A stretch of 64,000 bases of DNA from Elymus sibiricus (lineage: Eukaryota > Streptophyta > Magnoliopsida > Poales > Poaceae): positions 62,885,086-62,949,085 of the forward strand of contig CM077668.1 of the NCBI GenBank assembly GCA_039707655.1, in the 5' to 3' direction. Below are positions 21,100 to 32,494 of the stretch, piece by piece (position 1 is the first letter of the stretch; the number at the start of each line of letters is the position of its first letter). The translations under genes were made by a program, and so were the position numbers. The notes below the pieces were generated by a model. That model did not search any database. It worked only from the letters and a program-made list of their open reading frames with translations, and was not told the origin of the DNA.

Positions 21100-22290
21100 T
21101 AGTAGGTATTTATGCACCAACTACGAAGGCCTTGCACCAGAGTAGATCAAATTTGCATGTGTACCCATGATTACGTGAGAGTCTTAATAATGATGCATAT
21201 TGTTTTCTCTTATTCTTAAGTTATGTAACTATGGTTAATTGTTGTTTCATGATCTAAATGCATCTGATCACATGGTCAGAGTCCATTTTTGTCGGGAAAT
21301 GAAGTCCTTCCGACCGACCATTGGCGCTTTTGATGCACCTGAAGCAAATCACTTATATCGTTTTACAATGGATTTTTTTTATAGCGGAGGTGCGGCCATG
21401 ACAGCGACAGTCACCCCCACCCCCTGCAGTTTCACCGGCCGCATCGAGCGCGAACGAACGGCGACGGTGAGGGAACAACAACATGGATAGAATGTTCTTT
21501 TTTTCTTGTGCGACTGAGCTTGTGTTTATGGGCGGCGCAGCTTTAAGTCATTCCATCGGATAGGGCATGGACAACAACTAAGGTATGGACGTCCCTCCAG
21601 TGCAAGCCAAAACATGGACAGATAAGTCGTTCCTGCTGCGTCAGGGGATCTCATTCTGGCACCGTGGCGCGCATGTGGTGCAGCAGGATCGGAAGGCAAA
21701 ACATGGACAACTAAGTAGCTGAGAAACTAGCGATCAAGAGATTAAAGATGGGCTTTCTCCATATTCATGGTGCTATGGATGTATAGTGGATGGGACACAG
21801 CCTAGGGAGTCGTTCCTGTAGTTCGCTACTAATTCTACACTTGAAGCAGAGGCCTTGGCACTAGGAACGAGATAAAATCGTTATGGTTTCTGAGCACTAT
21901 AGTTTCTGCTAATTCCTCGGTGCCTCCTATTCCAATACATATCACTGATGTACGTACAGTTAAGCAATCTCATACAGCAGTGGTTGCCCGTACAATATAT
22001 TGGACGCTTGGATGCATACAACAGTGGCTCAACTAAATTGTGAACTTCATATATGCCAGAACATTATATATATAGACACACACCCCCCAGGAGTAGTAAA
22101 AGTGCTAGCTCCAATGAATGTATTTATTAGGTCGGCTTGCAGTTGGTTGGTTGCAATATTTTATGTTAATTAGACCAGATTGGAATAAAGTGGAAGAGTT
22201 TGGTTACTATCTTTCAAATTTACATCCATCATATAATCTACACAAATAATTTAGTGGAATGCATGGACTATCAATCATACCCAATTTATG
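21100..22290. other. Intergenic DNA, no gene recognised
   Basis: No frame could be supported. An 83-codon frame at 21239-21490 has no recognisable domain. The second arm of the diverged duplication occupies the right part. Confidence 0.6.
21912..22260 (+). repeat. Diverged direct duplication, copy B
   Basis: This is the counterpart of 19760-20160, same orientation, with colinear landmarks. The run of C residues after ACACAC near 22080 and several indels are specific to this copy. Confidence 0.6.
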
Positions 22291-22330
22291 TACTCCCTTC
22301 GTCCCATAATATAAGATCGTTTAGGGAGTA
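22291..22330. mobile_element. Stowaway-like MITE remnant (collapsed to ~36 bp)
   Basis: The left end CTCCCTTCGTCCCATAATAT runs almost directly into a right end AGGGAG, both flanked by TA. It looks like an internal-deletion derivative that kept its two termini. Confidence 0.65.
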
Positions 22331-22705
22331 TATATTAATATTTTATGCTTAAAGTGTTGGATGGTCAGTCACACACACGCGTCTATATACAAGAGGCAAT
22401 TGTCCCGTACCAACTAGCCCACTTGTGGAGACATACGAATCTTGGTGCAAGAAATCCAATGGCCACGGAAATTTATTGCAATATATTTTAATGAGTTTTA
22501 TTGTATGAAATATAAATATTGATTAATAACATGTGAATCAAAATTAAAGATACATATGATTTCTTATATTTCATTATATATAGTTGTAAAATATTTATTG
22601 AATATAAGTAGAATAATAGAATGAAAAATATTTTCTCATGCATGGATGCATGTGGTGTTGAGTCTTTTTCTATGCATGGTTGCATCTTGAGGTGGGTCTT
22701 ATCTC

Positions 22706-23012
22706 GGCAAAATGGACAAAAATAACCCAAAGACGAAAGTAATTTAAAAAACAAACTCTCGGTGAAACTATTTCACGGAAATAACCCTTTTCAGGTAGCG
22801 CCCAGCATGTAGGCGCTATACTACACGGGGTAGCGCCTAACACATAGGCGCTATGCTACACAGTGCAGCGTCCATGCCTCAGGCGCTACACGTGTAGCAT
22901 AGCGCCTACGTGTTGGGAGCTAGCCAAAAGGGTTAGATTTTGTGAAATAGTTTCGCCGAGAGTTTGTTTTTTAAATTATTTTTGCCTTTGGGTTATTTTT
23001 GTCCATTTTGCC
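22706..23012. mobile_element. Mutator-type MITE, 307 bp, 71-bp TIRs, 9-bp target duplication
   Basis: The left arm starts GGCAAAATGGACAAAAATAA; the right arm is its inverted copy ending TTATTTTTGTCCATTTTGCC. Over 71 bp I count four mismatches. The flanks carry the 9-bp direct repeat TCTTATCTC (22697-22705 and 23013-23021), the target-duplication length of Mutator elements. The core (about 22790-22925) is made of repeated TAGCGCC / GGCGCTA motifs in both orientations, so the whole element could fold into one long structured RNA. No protein is encoded; a 67-codon frame starting at 22863 crosses its right end and is chance. Confidence 0.88.
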
Positions 23013-23376
23013 TCTTATCTCATCCATTATTGTATGATGATGCGACATGCTTGCATGTTAAGATAAATAAGTTAGTAGCAATCACTCTCTTACGTATGTA
23101 GGATATAGGATTCTTAGCCAACGAGTAGTAAATCTGCAATCTATATAAATGCTGGAGTGCCGAGCCACTGGGAAACAACAAACATATCTCTCCTTCTATA
23201 AAAAAACCGAGTTGGTGATGAAGGTGTGCCTGCCATCTTTCATTTATGACCATTCGATCCACATCCAACGCCTTTGAAACAGACTATGGCAATTTTGCAA
23301 ATAGCCCCTTCCCTCTCCCGTTCAGCCCATCTCTCTCCAACCTCATCTAGCCATCTCAGGAAAGTGAAAGAAGGTC

Positions 23377-23847
23377 ATGGAACGATCTAGAGAGGCGGCT
23401 GCTATCGGCGCCGTCCTCACCCAATACCTCTCCTGCCTTCTCTCAGGCCCCACCGCCGACCATCTCCATGACCCCCTCCTCCTCGCCGTCTCCTCCGCTC
23501 CCTTCCCAATCTTACTGCCTTCGACCTTGCCAAGTAAGCTGCCGATGCGGATCCCTCAGACGCCGGCCTCCACAAGTTCGCCGCCGGCGCCGTTCGTGTC
23601 CCAGCGCCTCCGCTGCCCCCTCCCTTTCCTGCTGCAGCAGCCCCACCTCCGACCACACCTCCCCCTTCTCATCAATGTCTCCTCCGCGCCCTCCCCTGCT
23701 TCCTCCAATGCCGACCTTCACAAGTACGTTGTCTGCTATGCCCTGCTCATCTTCGATGGCAGCGGCGCCAGTTACTGCTACTTCCCCATCTCCGTCAGCG
23801 CGCTCCACGGCTTGCTCTGGTCTGATGGTTTACTACTTCTCCTGTAG
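23377..23847 (+). CDS. Hypothetical protein frame (156 codons) inside the Helitron candidate
   Basis: This is a GC-rich frame with ATG at 23377 and stop TAG at 23845. The product is rich in Pro, Ser, Ala and Leu with no domain I recognise. Long overlapping frames on both strands (for example 23468-23854 plus, 23512-23808 minus) show that GC composition alone keeps frames open here, so coding is doubtful. It could be a first exon or 5' UTR captured from a host gene, with the AT-rich DNA after 23850 as intron-like sequence. No function is assigned. Confidence 0.3.
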   Translation: MERSREAAAIGAVLTQYLSCLLSGPTADHLHDPLLLAVSSAPFPILLPSTLPSKLPMRIPQTPASTSSPPAPFVSQRLRCPLPFLLQQPHLRPHLPLLINVSSAPSPASSNADLHKYVVCYALLIFDGSGASYCYFPISVSALHGLLWSDGLLLLL

Positions 23848-25470
23848 GCTATAATTTTGTGTTAAAAAGGTATTTTAGTACCCCAAATACTATTGATTGG
23901 AATAAATCGGTTTCAGCATGTACTACTATTAGATGTATGATGATGCCAATTTTATAGGTGAAGTTGACATCTAAACTGGAAGCTGCAGGTCATTGTATTG
24001 TTCTATAAAATGTCTTCAGTTTCTCTTTGATACGTACATCTCCATCTCCTGCATTGAATCAGTGATTGGGAGTAACCTGCTGAATTTTCAAAAAATTGCT
24101 TTGGAATGTGGTTAGAAGAGATTTGCACACTTTTCTCTAGGAAAATCTTTTTAGTATGCTTTTCAATTGATCCTTGATCAATGAAAAATTCTGACTTCTA
24201 AGTTTGTGCGTTGGTTTCCTGGTGAGTCGCTGTTTATTTTATTTTAAGAAATGAGTCGTTGTTTAATTTGAAGCTCTAGCAAGAAATTCATGTGTTTCCT
24301 TAGGAACAGAGGAAATCTCTAATGTTACATGGGCACTTCTGTCCATGTCAACACAAGCTTGGGAAGGTTTAGAAGGTCACTACTTACCAATGCGTTTGGC
24401 ACACTTAGAAATTGCGCGCTGTTTTGCAGCTGAAAGTGAGTTAAATCTAGCCAATTAGGAGCCGTTTAAGTTCTCCAGAAAAAAAGGAGTCATCTAAATT
24501 TGTCTGTGCAAGATATATTGGACTTTGATTAAGCAAGGTTTGGTTTGTTTACGTTCACATTTTTTTGTTGGGCAAGTTTTTTTTCCTGTTCTGTTCTCTT
24601 TGACAGAAAATTTCATACTTGATCACTGAGATGTTGATTCACTGTCGCATACTATTAAGTTATTACCTTTTGGATACCACGCCTGTGCATATCATTTGTT
24701 TTATTCATATTGCTTAATTACTTGATGATGATCATGTTTATCATATATGCAATTTCAGATCTATATCATAGCTCAAAAGTAAGGCAGTTCTCCAACAAAG
24801 TGATTTTTGGCTGGCAGACATGTGCATATCATTTTCTTGTTCATGTTGCTTTCCTGGTGCTGACCAAATTTATGCAATGTGCATTTCACATATAAATCTC
24901 AGCTCAATAATAAAGCATGTTATTTAAATAAAATGAGTTATGATAATGATTGTGCAATAGGAGAGCTGTCATTGGGTTCCTAACTTAATTCATTTTGCTT
25001 GGCTGAAGTGTGAATTTGGGGTGGGTAACCATTTTCGTGATGTTGGTTGCTGCCTACCCTTTTGAGTCTGCAATTTGAGCTCAGTATTTACTATTTACTT
25101 GTCTGGCTAGACCTACAACTTATGGAATTGCTAAGCTGAAGGACTAACCTTGATTTGGACATCGACAACAGCAGAGAGATAATATCTGCCATGTAATATT
25201 GTAAATATATGTGTAGAAGTAGTTTCAGTCTTCCACCTTGTAAATTAGTCTTTCAAAATGTAGATGGTCAGGAGCCTCTTGGAGCCCAGCAAAGATTATA
25301 TTTTGGCTACAGTTCGAGTCTGATTTTGTACGGATACATGAAAATGTGATGTGTGCCAAGAAAAAAGTCTGTTAGCTAGACAATTCAATTATTAGTGTGC
25401 AGTTTCGTCAGTTTGTTTATGATTTTCGTACAACTGCACGGTAGCGTCGGTTGAATTCTTTGGAGGACTG

Positions 25471-25727
25471 GGAGAGCGTCAAACGGGAATAGTAGGCAGT
25501 TCCGTCGTATGCAGATCAGTTCCGTATCCATCTGATATGTGGTCTGAGAAGGATGAACGATATCCTGTGCATGGTTGCTTAGCTTTCTCATGATTTCTGG
25601 GATAGCGTCGGACAGAATCGTAGGCAGTTTTGTCGTACACAGATCGGTTCCGTGTCGAGCTGATATGTGGTCTGAAAAGAATGAACGATAACCACTGCAT
25701 GGTTGTTTAGCTTTCTCATAATTTCAG
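25471..25727 (+). repeat. Imperfect tandem duplication, two ~125-130-bp units
   Basis: Unit 1 (about 25471-25598) and unit 2 (about 25603-25727) share GAGCGTC/TAGCGTC, TAGGCAGTT, CGTCGTA, CTGATATGTGGTCTGA, GAACGATA, TGCATGGTTG and TTAGCTTTCTCAT in the same order. The copies differ by scattered substitutions and small indels. The duplication lies inside the Helitron candidate. Confidence 0.85.
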
Positions 25728-26333
25728 CATGTGCTTTCCGTCTATTTGATGTTGTTATGCCTAGATTTATGTGTATTCATGTTCTTCAGATTGATTTAAT
25801 TTAATTCTTGTGCAAAAGTGCAAATAAGATTGTAATTCTAGGTACCTCCTAATTTTTTTACCGATTGTTGTGAAATAGCAGAAGGAAGATGGGGCATGAA
25901 CATGGCTCCTGAGCTTAAATAACAGAAATAAATTCAAAAATAATCTTAATGTTTATTAGAGTTTTTTGAGCATTCAAGTTGTGTGTTGTGTGCAACATTT
26001 TGAAAATAACAGTCATGGTAGAAAACAAAATTGATACTCAAAAACCATTGTAAAGGCTTGTCGGGCATTTTTTTTGGAAGCACCATGAATGTTATTTCTT
26101 CCTAAAATTTTGCACGCAGCTAGAACACTCAAACATGTTTGTTTCCAAAAAAAATTGTTATTCTATCTGCGTGTATGATTCACCTGGATGCTTATCAGTT
26201 CAGAAGCAGAATAGAATATTTGAAGAAAGATATCAATATTAGTTAAACTTGAGACGACCTCACATACTTTGTAAAATGAACTACTGGACCAATGCATCTT
26301 TGTGTGCCGTGCAACGCACGGGCAACTTACTAG

Positions 26334-27596
26334 TGAATAGGACAAGGCCGAATGTTTCCTTGTCACATTGTTGGTTTATTTTTTAAGATTCACAAAAAAA
26401 ATTCGGTTTTTAAAGAAAAACTTAGAAATTTTTGCAGCAAAATTTGGGAAAACCTAAAAGAAAAACAGCTTTCAAAAACCAAGTCAACCGGTTGGAAACT
26501 ACATAAAACAGCAGAAATATGCAACAATGGAAGCACTTTAGGAATAAATTACATAGCCCGCTATGCAGCCGCGCGTGCCTTGTGCGATGTCCACTCTCCA
26601 TGCTGTTGGCCCTCTTTCTTCTATTGCCTAATGTTGTTGCGACATTTCTCTATGGACTAGATTAACCCAAGGTACATAAAAAAGCAGTGGCTGAGCCAGG
26701 ATTGAAGCAAACCCCGGGCCCAATTCTTTTTTTTCGGCAACATGGAAAAACTTCATCACCTATAGCAGCCACAAGAAATACTCCATAACTACTATAAATA
26801 AACACCCCATATGAAAACTCGCAAATATATGACCCAATGGCACAATGAATCTAGAATTTCAACTCAAGGCATAAAAATCCAACAAAATAGATGAAAAAAT
26901 GATACTGCAATGAAAAAAATGACAAGTGTGTACCAAATCAATGGCTTGCTTCATCCATGACTCCAATTTCATTAGTTGTTTCATTTTTGTGGAGTTGATT
27001 CAACCCCCTCGGCCCGGTGATTCCCTGAGCTAAAACAACGTAGAGACTCCCGTGTCTCCTGTTATGAGCTTCATCGTCTAGTTTTTCTATAACACGTAAT
27101 GAAATTGATAAAAAGAATCAATTTAAGTTCAATCAATACATATACACAATATTTTTCAATTCAGTTTCAATCTCAGCATAGAAAACTTAGCCAATGTTGG
27201 AGAATGCGACTCCATTACATAATTACAGGATATTGTACGTGTTATATAACGCACACAAAACACCCAGCACCCGCGACAGCAGTATCAACACAACGGCCGG
27301 GGGCCGGGGAGGCTGGGAGCAGGGGCGGAGTCCTATGCACGTAGCAGATGAAAGGGCTGGTGGCCGGCAGCAGCACATCAGCACGACGGTCGCGACCCGA
27401 GTCGGCATCGCCTAGAGCAACCACTAGTATTGCAAAAGGGGGCGCACAACGCCCCAGAGAGGGCGAGGGGCTATCGAGATTGTGTGGAGGGTGGGGAACG
27501 GTGGCGCCGAGCCGGGCAAGCCGGCAGGAAAGGAAGGCTGCGCAAACGACGGCGTGTGCGTGTGGTTGTCAGTTGGGGATGGAGCGTGGATGGAGT
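26334..27596. other. Intergenic DNA, no gene recognised
   Basis: AT-rich to 27.25 kb, then GC-rich to 27.58 kb. Short frames at 27223-27424 and 27348-27707 overlap on both strands and look compositional. A GCCTAATGTTGTTGC motif at about 26627 also occurs near 19223, hinting at an old shared repeat. Nothing else could be supported. Confidence 0.55.
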
Positions 27597-27789
27597 AAAT
27601 TGCAAAAAACCATCACAATTAGGGACTCTAATTCAGAAAACCACCACCTTTCGTTTTTTTTTCAAAAAACCAAAACCATTGTGCTGACAGTTTTCAGAAA
27701 ACACTGATGCTCAGATAAACACTTGGTGACTCTAAAACTGACAGATAGGTCTCGCTGTAAGCGATGACGTGGCAACCAAAACTAACGAT
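27597..27789. mobile_element. Possible MULE-type terminal fragment
   Basis: A segment beginning AAATTGCAAAAAACCATCAC and rich in 'AGAAAACCACCA'-like phrases resembles the termini of some grass Mutator-like elements. It is cut by the CACTA terminus at 27790. No second terminus or target duplication was found, so this is a weak call. Confidence 0.35.
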
Positions 27790-27829
27790 CACTAGTAGAA
27801 AACTGACCTTTCATCCTGAGCACTAGTCC

Positions 27830-28082
27830 TGGCCGGGTTTGGGCCCGGGACTAATGTGAGCATTAGTCCCGGTTCCAATGGCTAGGAGCGGACTGGGGCA
27901 CGGCCAGGATTAGTCCCGGTTCAAATGGGACCTCTAGTCCCGGTTGGTGATACCAACCGGGACTAAAGGGGTTGCGGCAGGCTGGGGCCCCTGCGAGCCC
28001 CTTTAGTCCCGGTTGGTATCACCCACCGGGACTAAAGATAGACCTTTAGTCCCGGTTGGTATCACCAACTGGGACTAAAGTC
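27830..28082. repeat. CACTA subterminal hairpin cluster
   Basis: Repeated TAGTCCCGG motifs form three near-perfect palindromes: about 27934-27967, 28003-28037 and 28042-28080. Each pairs AGTCCCGGTTGGT with its complement around a short GATA/ATCA loop. Partial direct copies occur from 27858. In CACTA elements subterminal repeats are transposase-binding sites; that role here is by family analogy. Confidence 0.88.
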
Positions 28083-28086
28083 TTCC

Positions 28087-28095
28087 CTATATAAA
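28087..28095 (+). promoter_or_regulatory. TATA box of the CACTA element
   Basis: CTATATAAA lies just after the subterminal repeats and about 630 bp before the first recognisable coding exon. A pyrimidine-rich leader (TTTCTCTCCTCTCTG) follows, as expected for a plant core promoter. Confidence 0.6.
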
Positions 28096-28720
28096 GCTGC
28101 TTCGTCCAGCCCGAGTCCAAGCTTTCTCTCCTCTCTGTTTCCTTTCCCAAGCTCGAGTTCATCCTCCATTTTTGCCAAGATTTGTCAAGATTGGAGGCAC
28201 CCCATCTATCCAAGGGTTCTAAAAGGTTAGCAACTTCATCCTTTCATCTCTCATTGCTAGTTTAGCTCGTTTCATGCTCTATAAGTATAGTGATTTGTGG
28301 GTTTTAGTTTGGGAGTAATTATGTGGGAGTTTATTTGATTTATATGCAATTTGAGCTCAAATTAACTTCTTAGTTTGCATATGTGTAGGTGTGGTTTACT
28401 TAGTGCCTTCCCGTCCCCGTCCTCACCGCCATCGATCGCCCGCGCCGTCCCGTCGCCGGCACCACCTTGGTGAGCCTCTTGTTCTTATCCTTTTTGTAAA
28501 AAAAAATCTTATTTATATGATTTAGATAGTTACTTGTATAATTTTCTTACTTGTATGATTGTTTGTTATATATAGTGCCATGGTTTTGATATCCGTCCCC
28601 GTCGGCCCTCGTCCGGTTTATGATTCGGATGTGGTATATTATCTTTTATAACTATTTGTTTCATTTCGTGTTTATGACAATTATGCCCATCAAGTTGACA
28701 TAGATATTTTTATCTAGGAG

Positions 28721-29022
28721 GTATGTGAACCGGAAATTGCAACCGACCGTCTTGTCGAGAAGTTAAATTTAGTTGAAAAGAAAACGATTATTTGAAAGAA
28801 AAATTGAAAATAATTGAAGAAGAGAAGATGAAATTGGAGTTGTATGTTGCCGATGTCGTCGATGATCACAAGATCAAGATGGATGCAATGTGCTTAAAGA
28901 TTAGAAAGATTAGAAAATATGCCATTAATAAAGAGGGTTGGTATCATTATGCTGTTGGATCAATTATTACCTTAGTTGCGATTTTGATCGCATTTGTTGT
29001 TGCATTTAAATGCTTTAGATAG
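28721..29022 (+). pseudogene. CACTA small ORF: coiled coil plus C-terminal membrane segment, frameshifted
   Basis: The exon-like start (EPEIATDRLVEKLNLVEK) is followed by loss of one A in the run near 28778. The homologous frame resumes as KEKLKIIEEEKMKLELYVAD, then DDHKIKMDAMCLKIRKIRKY, and ends with a hydrophobic helix in HYAVGSIITLVAILIAFVVA and KCFR before TAG at 29020. The heptad-like Lys/Glu/Leu pattern suggests a coiled coil. I have the impression that similar short frames accompany Triticeae CACTA elements. Its role is not known to me; a membrane-anchored accessory protein is speculative. Confidence 0.65.
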
Positions 29023-29154
29023 TTGTATGTTGTTTTATGAGAAGTATGTATGAACTTTATGTATATATTTTTGCAGTAATAACATTTGGTCACTACTCTA
29101 CTTTTGTTTTAATGTGATGAACTTGTATTAATTTGGTCACTTCGATGTTGTGTA

Positions 29155-32100
29155 ATGAAGATGAGCCGGCAATGGATGTACGATGACCGACGCTCTCCCG
29201 AGTTCATTAATAGCCTGCATAATTTTATGCGTGTGGCTGAGGAAAACAAGCGGAATGGTTTTATGTGTTGTCCATGTGGTGTCTGTAAGAATAATAAGGA
29301 TTACTCTACCTCAAAAATCCTTCACATCCACCTGCTTCAGTCTGGTTTCATGTCCGGCTATAACTGTTGGACCAAGCACGGAGAAAGAGGGGTTATAATG
29401 GAAGATAATGAAGAAGAAGTGGATGATGACAACTATCTTAGGTTCCCTGAATACGATGGTACTACAATGGGGAAAGCTGAAGAAGAGGCATCAGATGAGC
29501 CCGCTGATGATCTTGGTCAGGCCATTGTTGATGCAAATAGAAACTGCGAAAGTGAAAAGAAGAGGTTGAAGTTGGAGCGCATGTTAGAGGATCACAAAAA
29601 AATTTTGTACCCAAATTGCGAAGATGACAAGAAAAAGCTGGGTACCACACTGGAATTGCTGCAATGGAAGACAGAGAATGGTGTATCTCACAAGGGATTT
29701 GAAAAGTTGCTGAAAATGATAAAGAAGACGCTTCCAAAGGATAACGAATTGCCCGACAGTATGTACGAAGCAAAGAAGGTTGTCTGCCCTCTAGGATTAG
29801 AGGTGCAGAAGATACATGCATGCCCTAATGACTGCATCATCTACCGCAGTGAGGAGTACGAGAATTTGAATGCATGCCTGGTATGCGGTGCATTGCGCTA
29901 TAAGATCAGCCGCGATGACCCTGGTGATGTTGAGGGAGAGCGCCCCAGGAAGAGGGTTCCTGCCAAGGTGATGTGGTATGCTCCTATAATACCACGGTTG
30001 AAACGTTTGTTCCAAAACAAAGAGCATGCAAAGTTGTTGCGATGACACAAAGAAGACCGTAAGAAAGACGCGATGTTGAGAGTACCCGCTGATGGGTCGC
30101 AGTGGAGAAAAATAGAGAGAAATTGGCCGAACTTTGCAGATGACGCAAGGAACTTATGGTTTGGTCTAAGTACAGATGGCATGAATCCTTTTGGGGAGCA
30201 GAGCTGCAGTCATAGCACCTGGCCTGTGACTCTATGTATCTATAATCTTCCTCCTTGGTTGTGCATGAAGCGGAAGTTCATTATGATGCCAGTGCTCATC
30301 CAAGGCCCTAAGCAACCCGGCAACGACATTGATGTGTACCTAAGGCCATTAGTTGAAGAACTTTTACAGTTGTGGTATATAAAAGGTGTACGTGTGTGGG
30401 ATAAGCACAAACAGGAGGAATTTGACCTACGAGCGTTGCTGTTTGTAACCATCAATGATTGGCCTGCTCTTAGTAACCTTTCAGGACAGACAAACAAGGG
30501 ATACAATGCATGCACGCACTGTTTAGATGAGATTGAAAGTATATATTTGGATAAATGTAAGAAGAATGTGTATCCGGGACATCGTCGATTTCTTCCGACC
30601 AGGCATCTCTTAAGAAAGAAAGACAAGCATTTCAAAGGTGAGGCAGATCATCGGAAGAAGCCTGGCCACCGTACTGGTGATGATATATTTGATATGGTCA
30701 AGGATTTAAAAGTAATCTTTGGAAAGGGTCCTGGCAGACAATCTGTTCCGAATGACGCTAACAGACACGCACCCATGTGGAAGAAGAAATCTATATTTTG
30801 GGAGCTACCCTATTGGAAAGTCCTAGAGGTCCGCTCTGCAATCGACGTGATGCACGTGATGAAGAATCTTTGCGTGAACTTGCTAGGCTTCTTGGGCGTG
30901 TATGGGAAGACAAAAGATACACCGGAGGCACGGGAGGACCAGCAACGTATGAACGAAAAAGACGGCATGCATCCAAACAGTATCAAGATCCTGCTAGTTA
31001 CGCTCTTACCAAAGAAGAGAAGGAAATCTTTTTTGAATGCCTGAGCAGTATGAAGGTCCCATATGAATTCTCGTCGAATATAAAGGGAATAATAAATATG
31101 GCAGAAAAAAATTCCAAAACCTAAAGTCTCATGACTGCCACGTGATTATGACGCAATTACTTCCGATTGCATTGAGGGGGCTTCTATCGAAAAATGCTCG
31201 ATTAGCCATTGTGAAGCTATGTGCATTCCTCAATGCAATTTCTCAGAAGGTAATCGATCCAGAAATCCTACCAAGGTTACAGAATGATTTGGTCCAATGT
31301 CTTGTCAGTTTTGAGTTGGTGTTCCTACCATCCTTCTTCAATATTATGACGCACGTCCTAGTTCACCTAGTCGAAGAGATTACCATTCTGGGTCCTGTAT
31401 TTCTACACAATATGTTCCCCTTTGAGAGGTTCATGGGAGTCTTAAAGAAATATGTTCATAACCGTGCTAGGCCAGAAGGAAGCATCTCCAAGGGGTATGG
31501 AACAGAGGAGGTTATTGAGTTTTGTGTTGACTTTATTCCTGACCTTAAGCCGATTGGTGTTCCTCAATCGCGGCATGAGGGAAGACTGAGTGGAAAAGGC
31601 ACGCTAGGAAAGAATGCAGTAATAAGTATGGACGGACATTCTTTCACTCAAGCACACTACACAGTTCTTCAAAATTCCACCATGGTAGCTCCGTATATCT
31701 AGGAACACATGGATATTGTACGCTCCAAGAACCCGGAGCAGTCTGACTCCTGGATTAAACATACACACATGGCGACTTTCGGCGGTTGGTTGCAAACACA
31801 TCTCATGAATAACACCACTGTTGGAAATGAGCTGTACTTGTTGGCCAAGTCACCATCTTCGACTATATTCACTTTCAAAGGGTACGAGATAAATTGGAAT
31901 ACATTTTACACGATCGCCCAAGATGAAAAGAGCACCAAGCAAAACAGTGGTGTCCGCTTTGATGCAACAAACAACAATAGGAAAAAGGCCACATATTATG
32001 GTTACATAGAGGAGATATGGGAACTTGACTATAGACCTTCTTTTAAGGTCCCTTTGTTTCGGTGCAAATGGGTCAATCTGACAGGAGGCGGGGTAAAGGT

Positions 32101-32494
32101 AGACCCGCAGTACAGAATGACAACAGTGGATCTCAACAATCTTGGGTACACAGACGAACCATTCGTCCTAGCCAATGATGTGGCTCAGGTTTTCTATGTG
32201 AAGGACATGTCTACCAAACCGAGAAAAAGAAAAGATAAGGAAGCGAATACATCATACGATGAGCCAAAGCGCCACATAGTTCTTTCAGGGAAAAGAAACA
32301 TCGTGGGAGTGGAGGACAAGACAGACATGTCAGAAGATTATAATAAGTTTGATGAAATTCCACCCTTCAGAGTGAAGACTGACCCAAGCATCCTGTTAAA
32401 TGATGAAGATTCTCCATGGTTACGACGCAATCATAAGCAAGGGACATACGCGAAGAAAAAGTTTTATACCCCAAGATCCCACTCTGGGATGTGA
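29155..32494 (+). pseudogene. CACTA transposase (TNP2-like), multiple frame breaks
   Basis: The domain order is that of En/Spm TNP2 transposases. From 29155 the transposase-associated domain begins (SRQWMYDDRRSPEFINSLHN, CCPCGVCKN). Transposase_21 follows, spanning 29.8-31.0 kb (LWFGLSTDGMNPFGEQS, KKSIFWELPYW, AIDVMHVMKNLCVNLLGFLG). DUF4218 lies at 31142-31700 (ALRGLLSKNARLAIVKLCAF, HVLVHLVEEITILGPV, RPEGSISKGYGTEEVIEF). DUF4216 lies at about 31980-32220 (ATYYGYIEEIWELDYRPSFK, VFYVKDM). Disabling changes: an in-frame TGA at 30043-30045, a -1 shift near 30982, a second shift in the A-run near 31108, and TAG at 31700-31702. Between breaks the frame is long and conserved, so decay is moderate. 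It would bind the subterminal repeats and cut at the CACTA termini if intact. Confidence 0.92.

Larger units (their letters stand above)
23187..26333 (+). mobile_element. Candidate non-autonomous Helitron, ~3.1 kb
   Basis: The 3' end has the textbook Helitron layout: a GC-rich hairpin CCGTGC-AAC-GCACGG (26308-26322), a short spacer, then CTAG at 26330-26333 followed by T. A matching 5' end TCTCTCCTTCTATAAAAAAA begins at 23187 and is preceded by A, giving the expected insertion between A and T with no target duplication. No Rep/helicase frame is present, so it would depend on an autonomous partner. It contains a GC-rich frame (23377-23847) and a tandem duplication. The 3' end is stronger evidence than the 5' end. 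Confidence 0.65.

Noticed and set aside
23417..23808. Proline/glycine-rich protein genes on both strands
   Set aside because: Several long frames overlap on opposite strands in a GC-rich patch, the signature of composition and not of coding.
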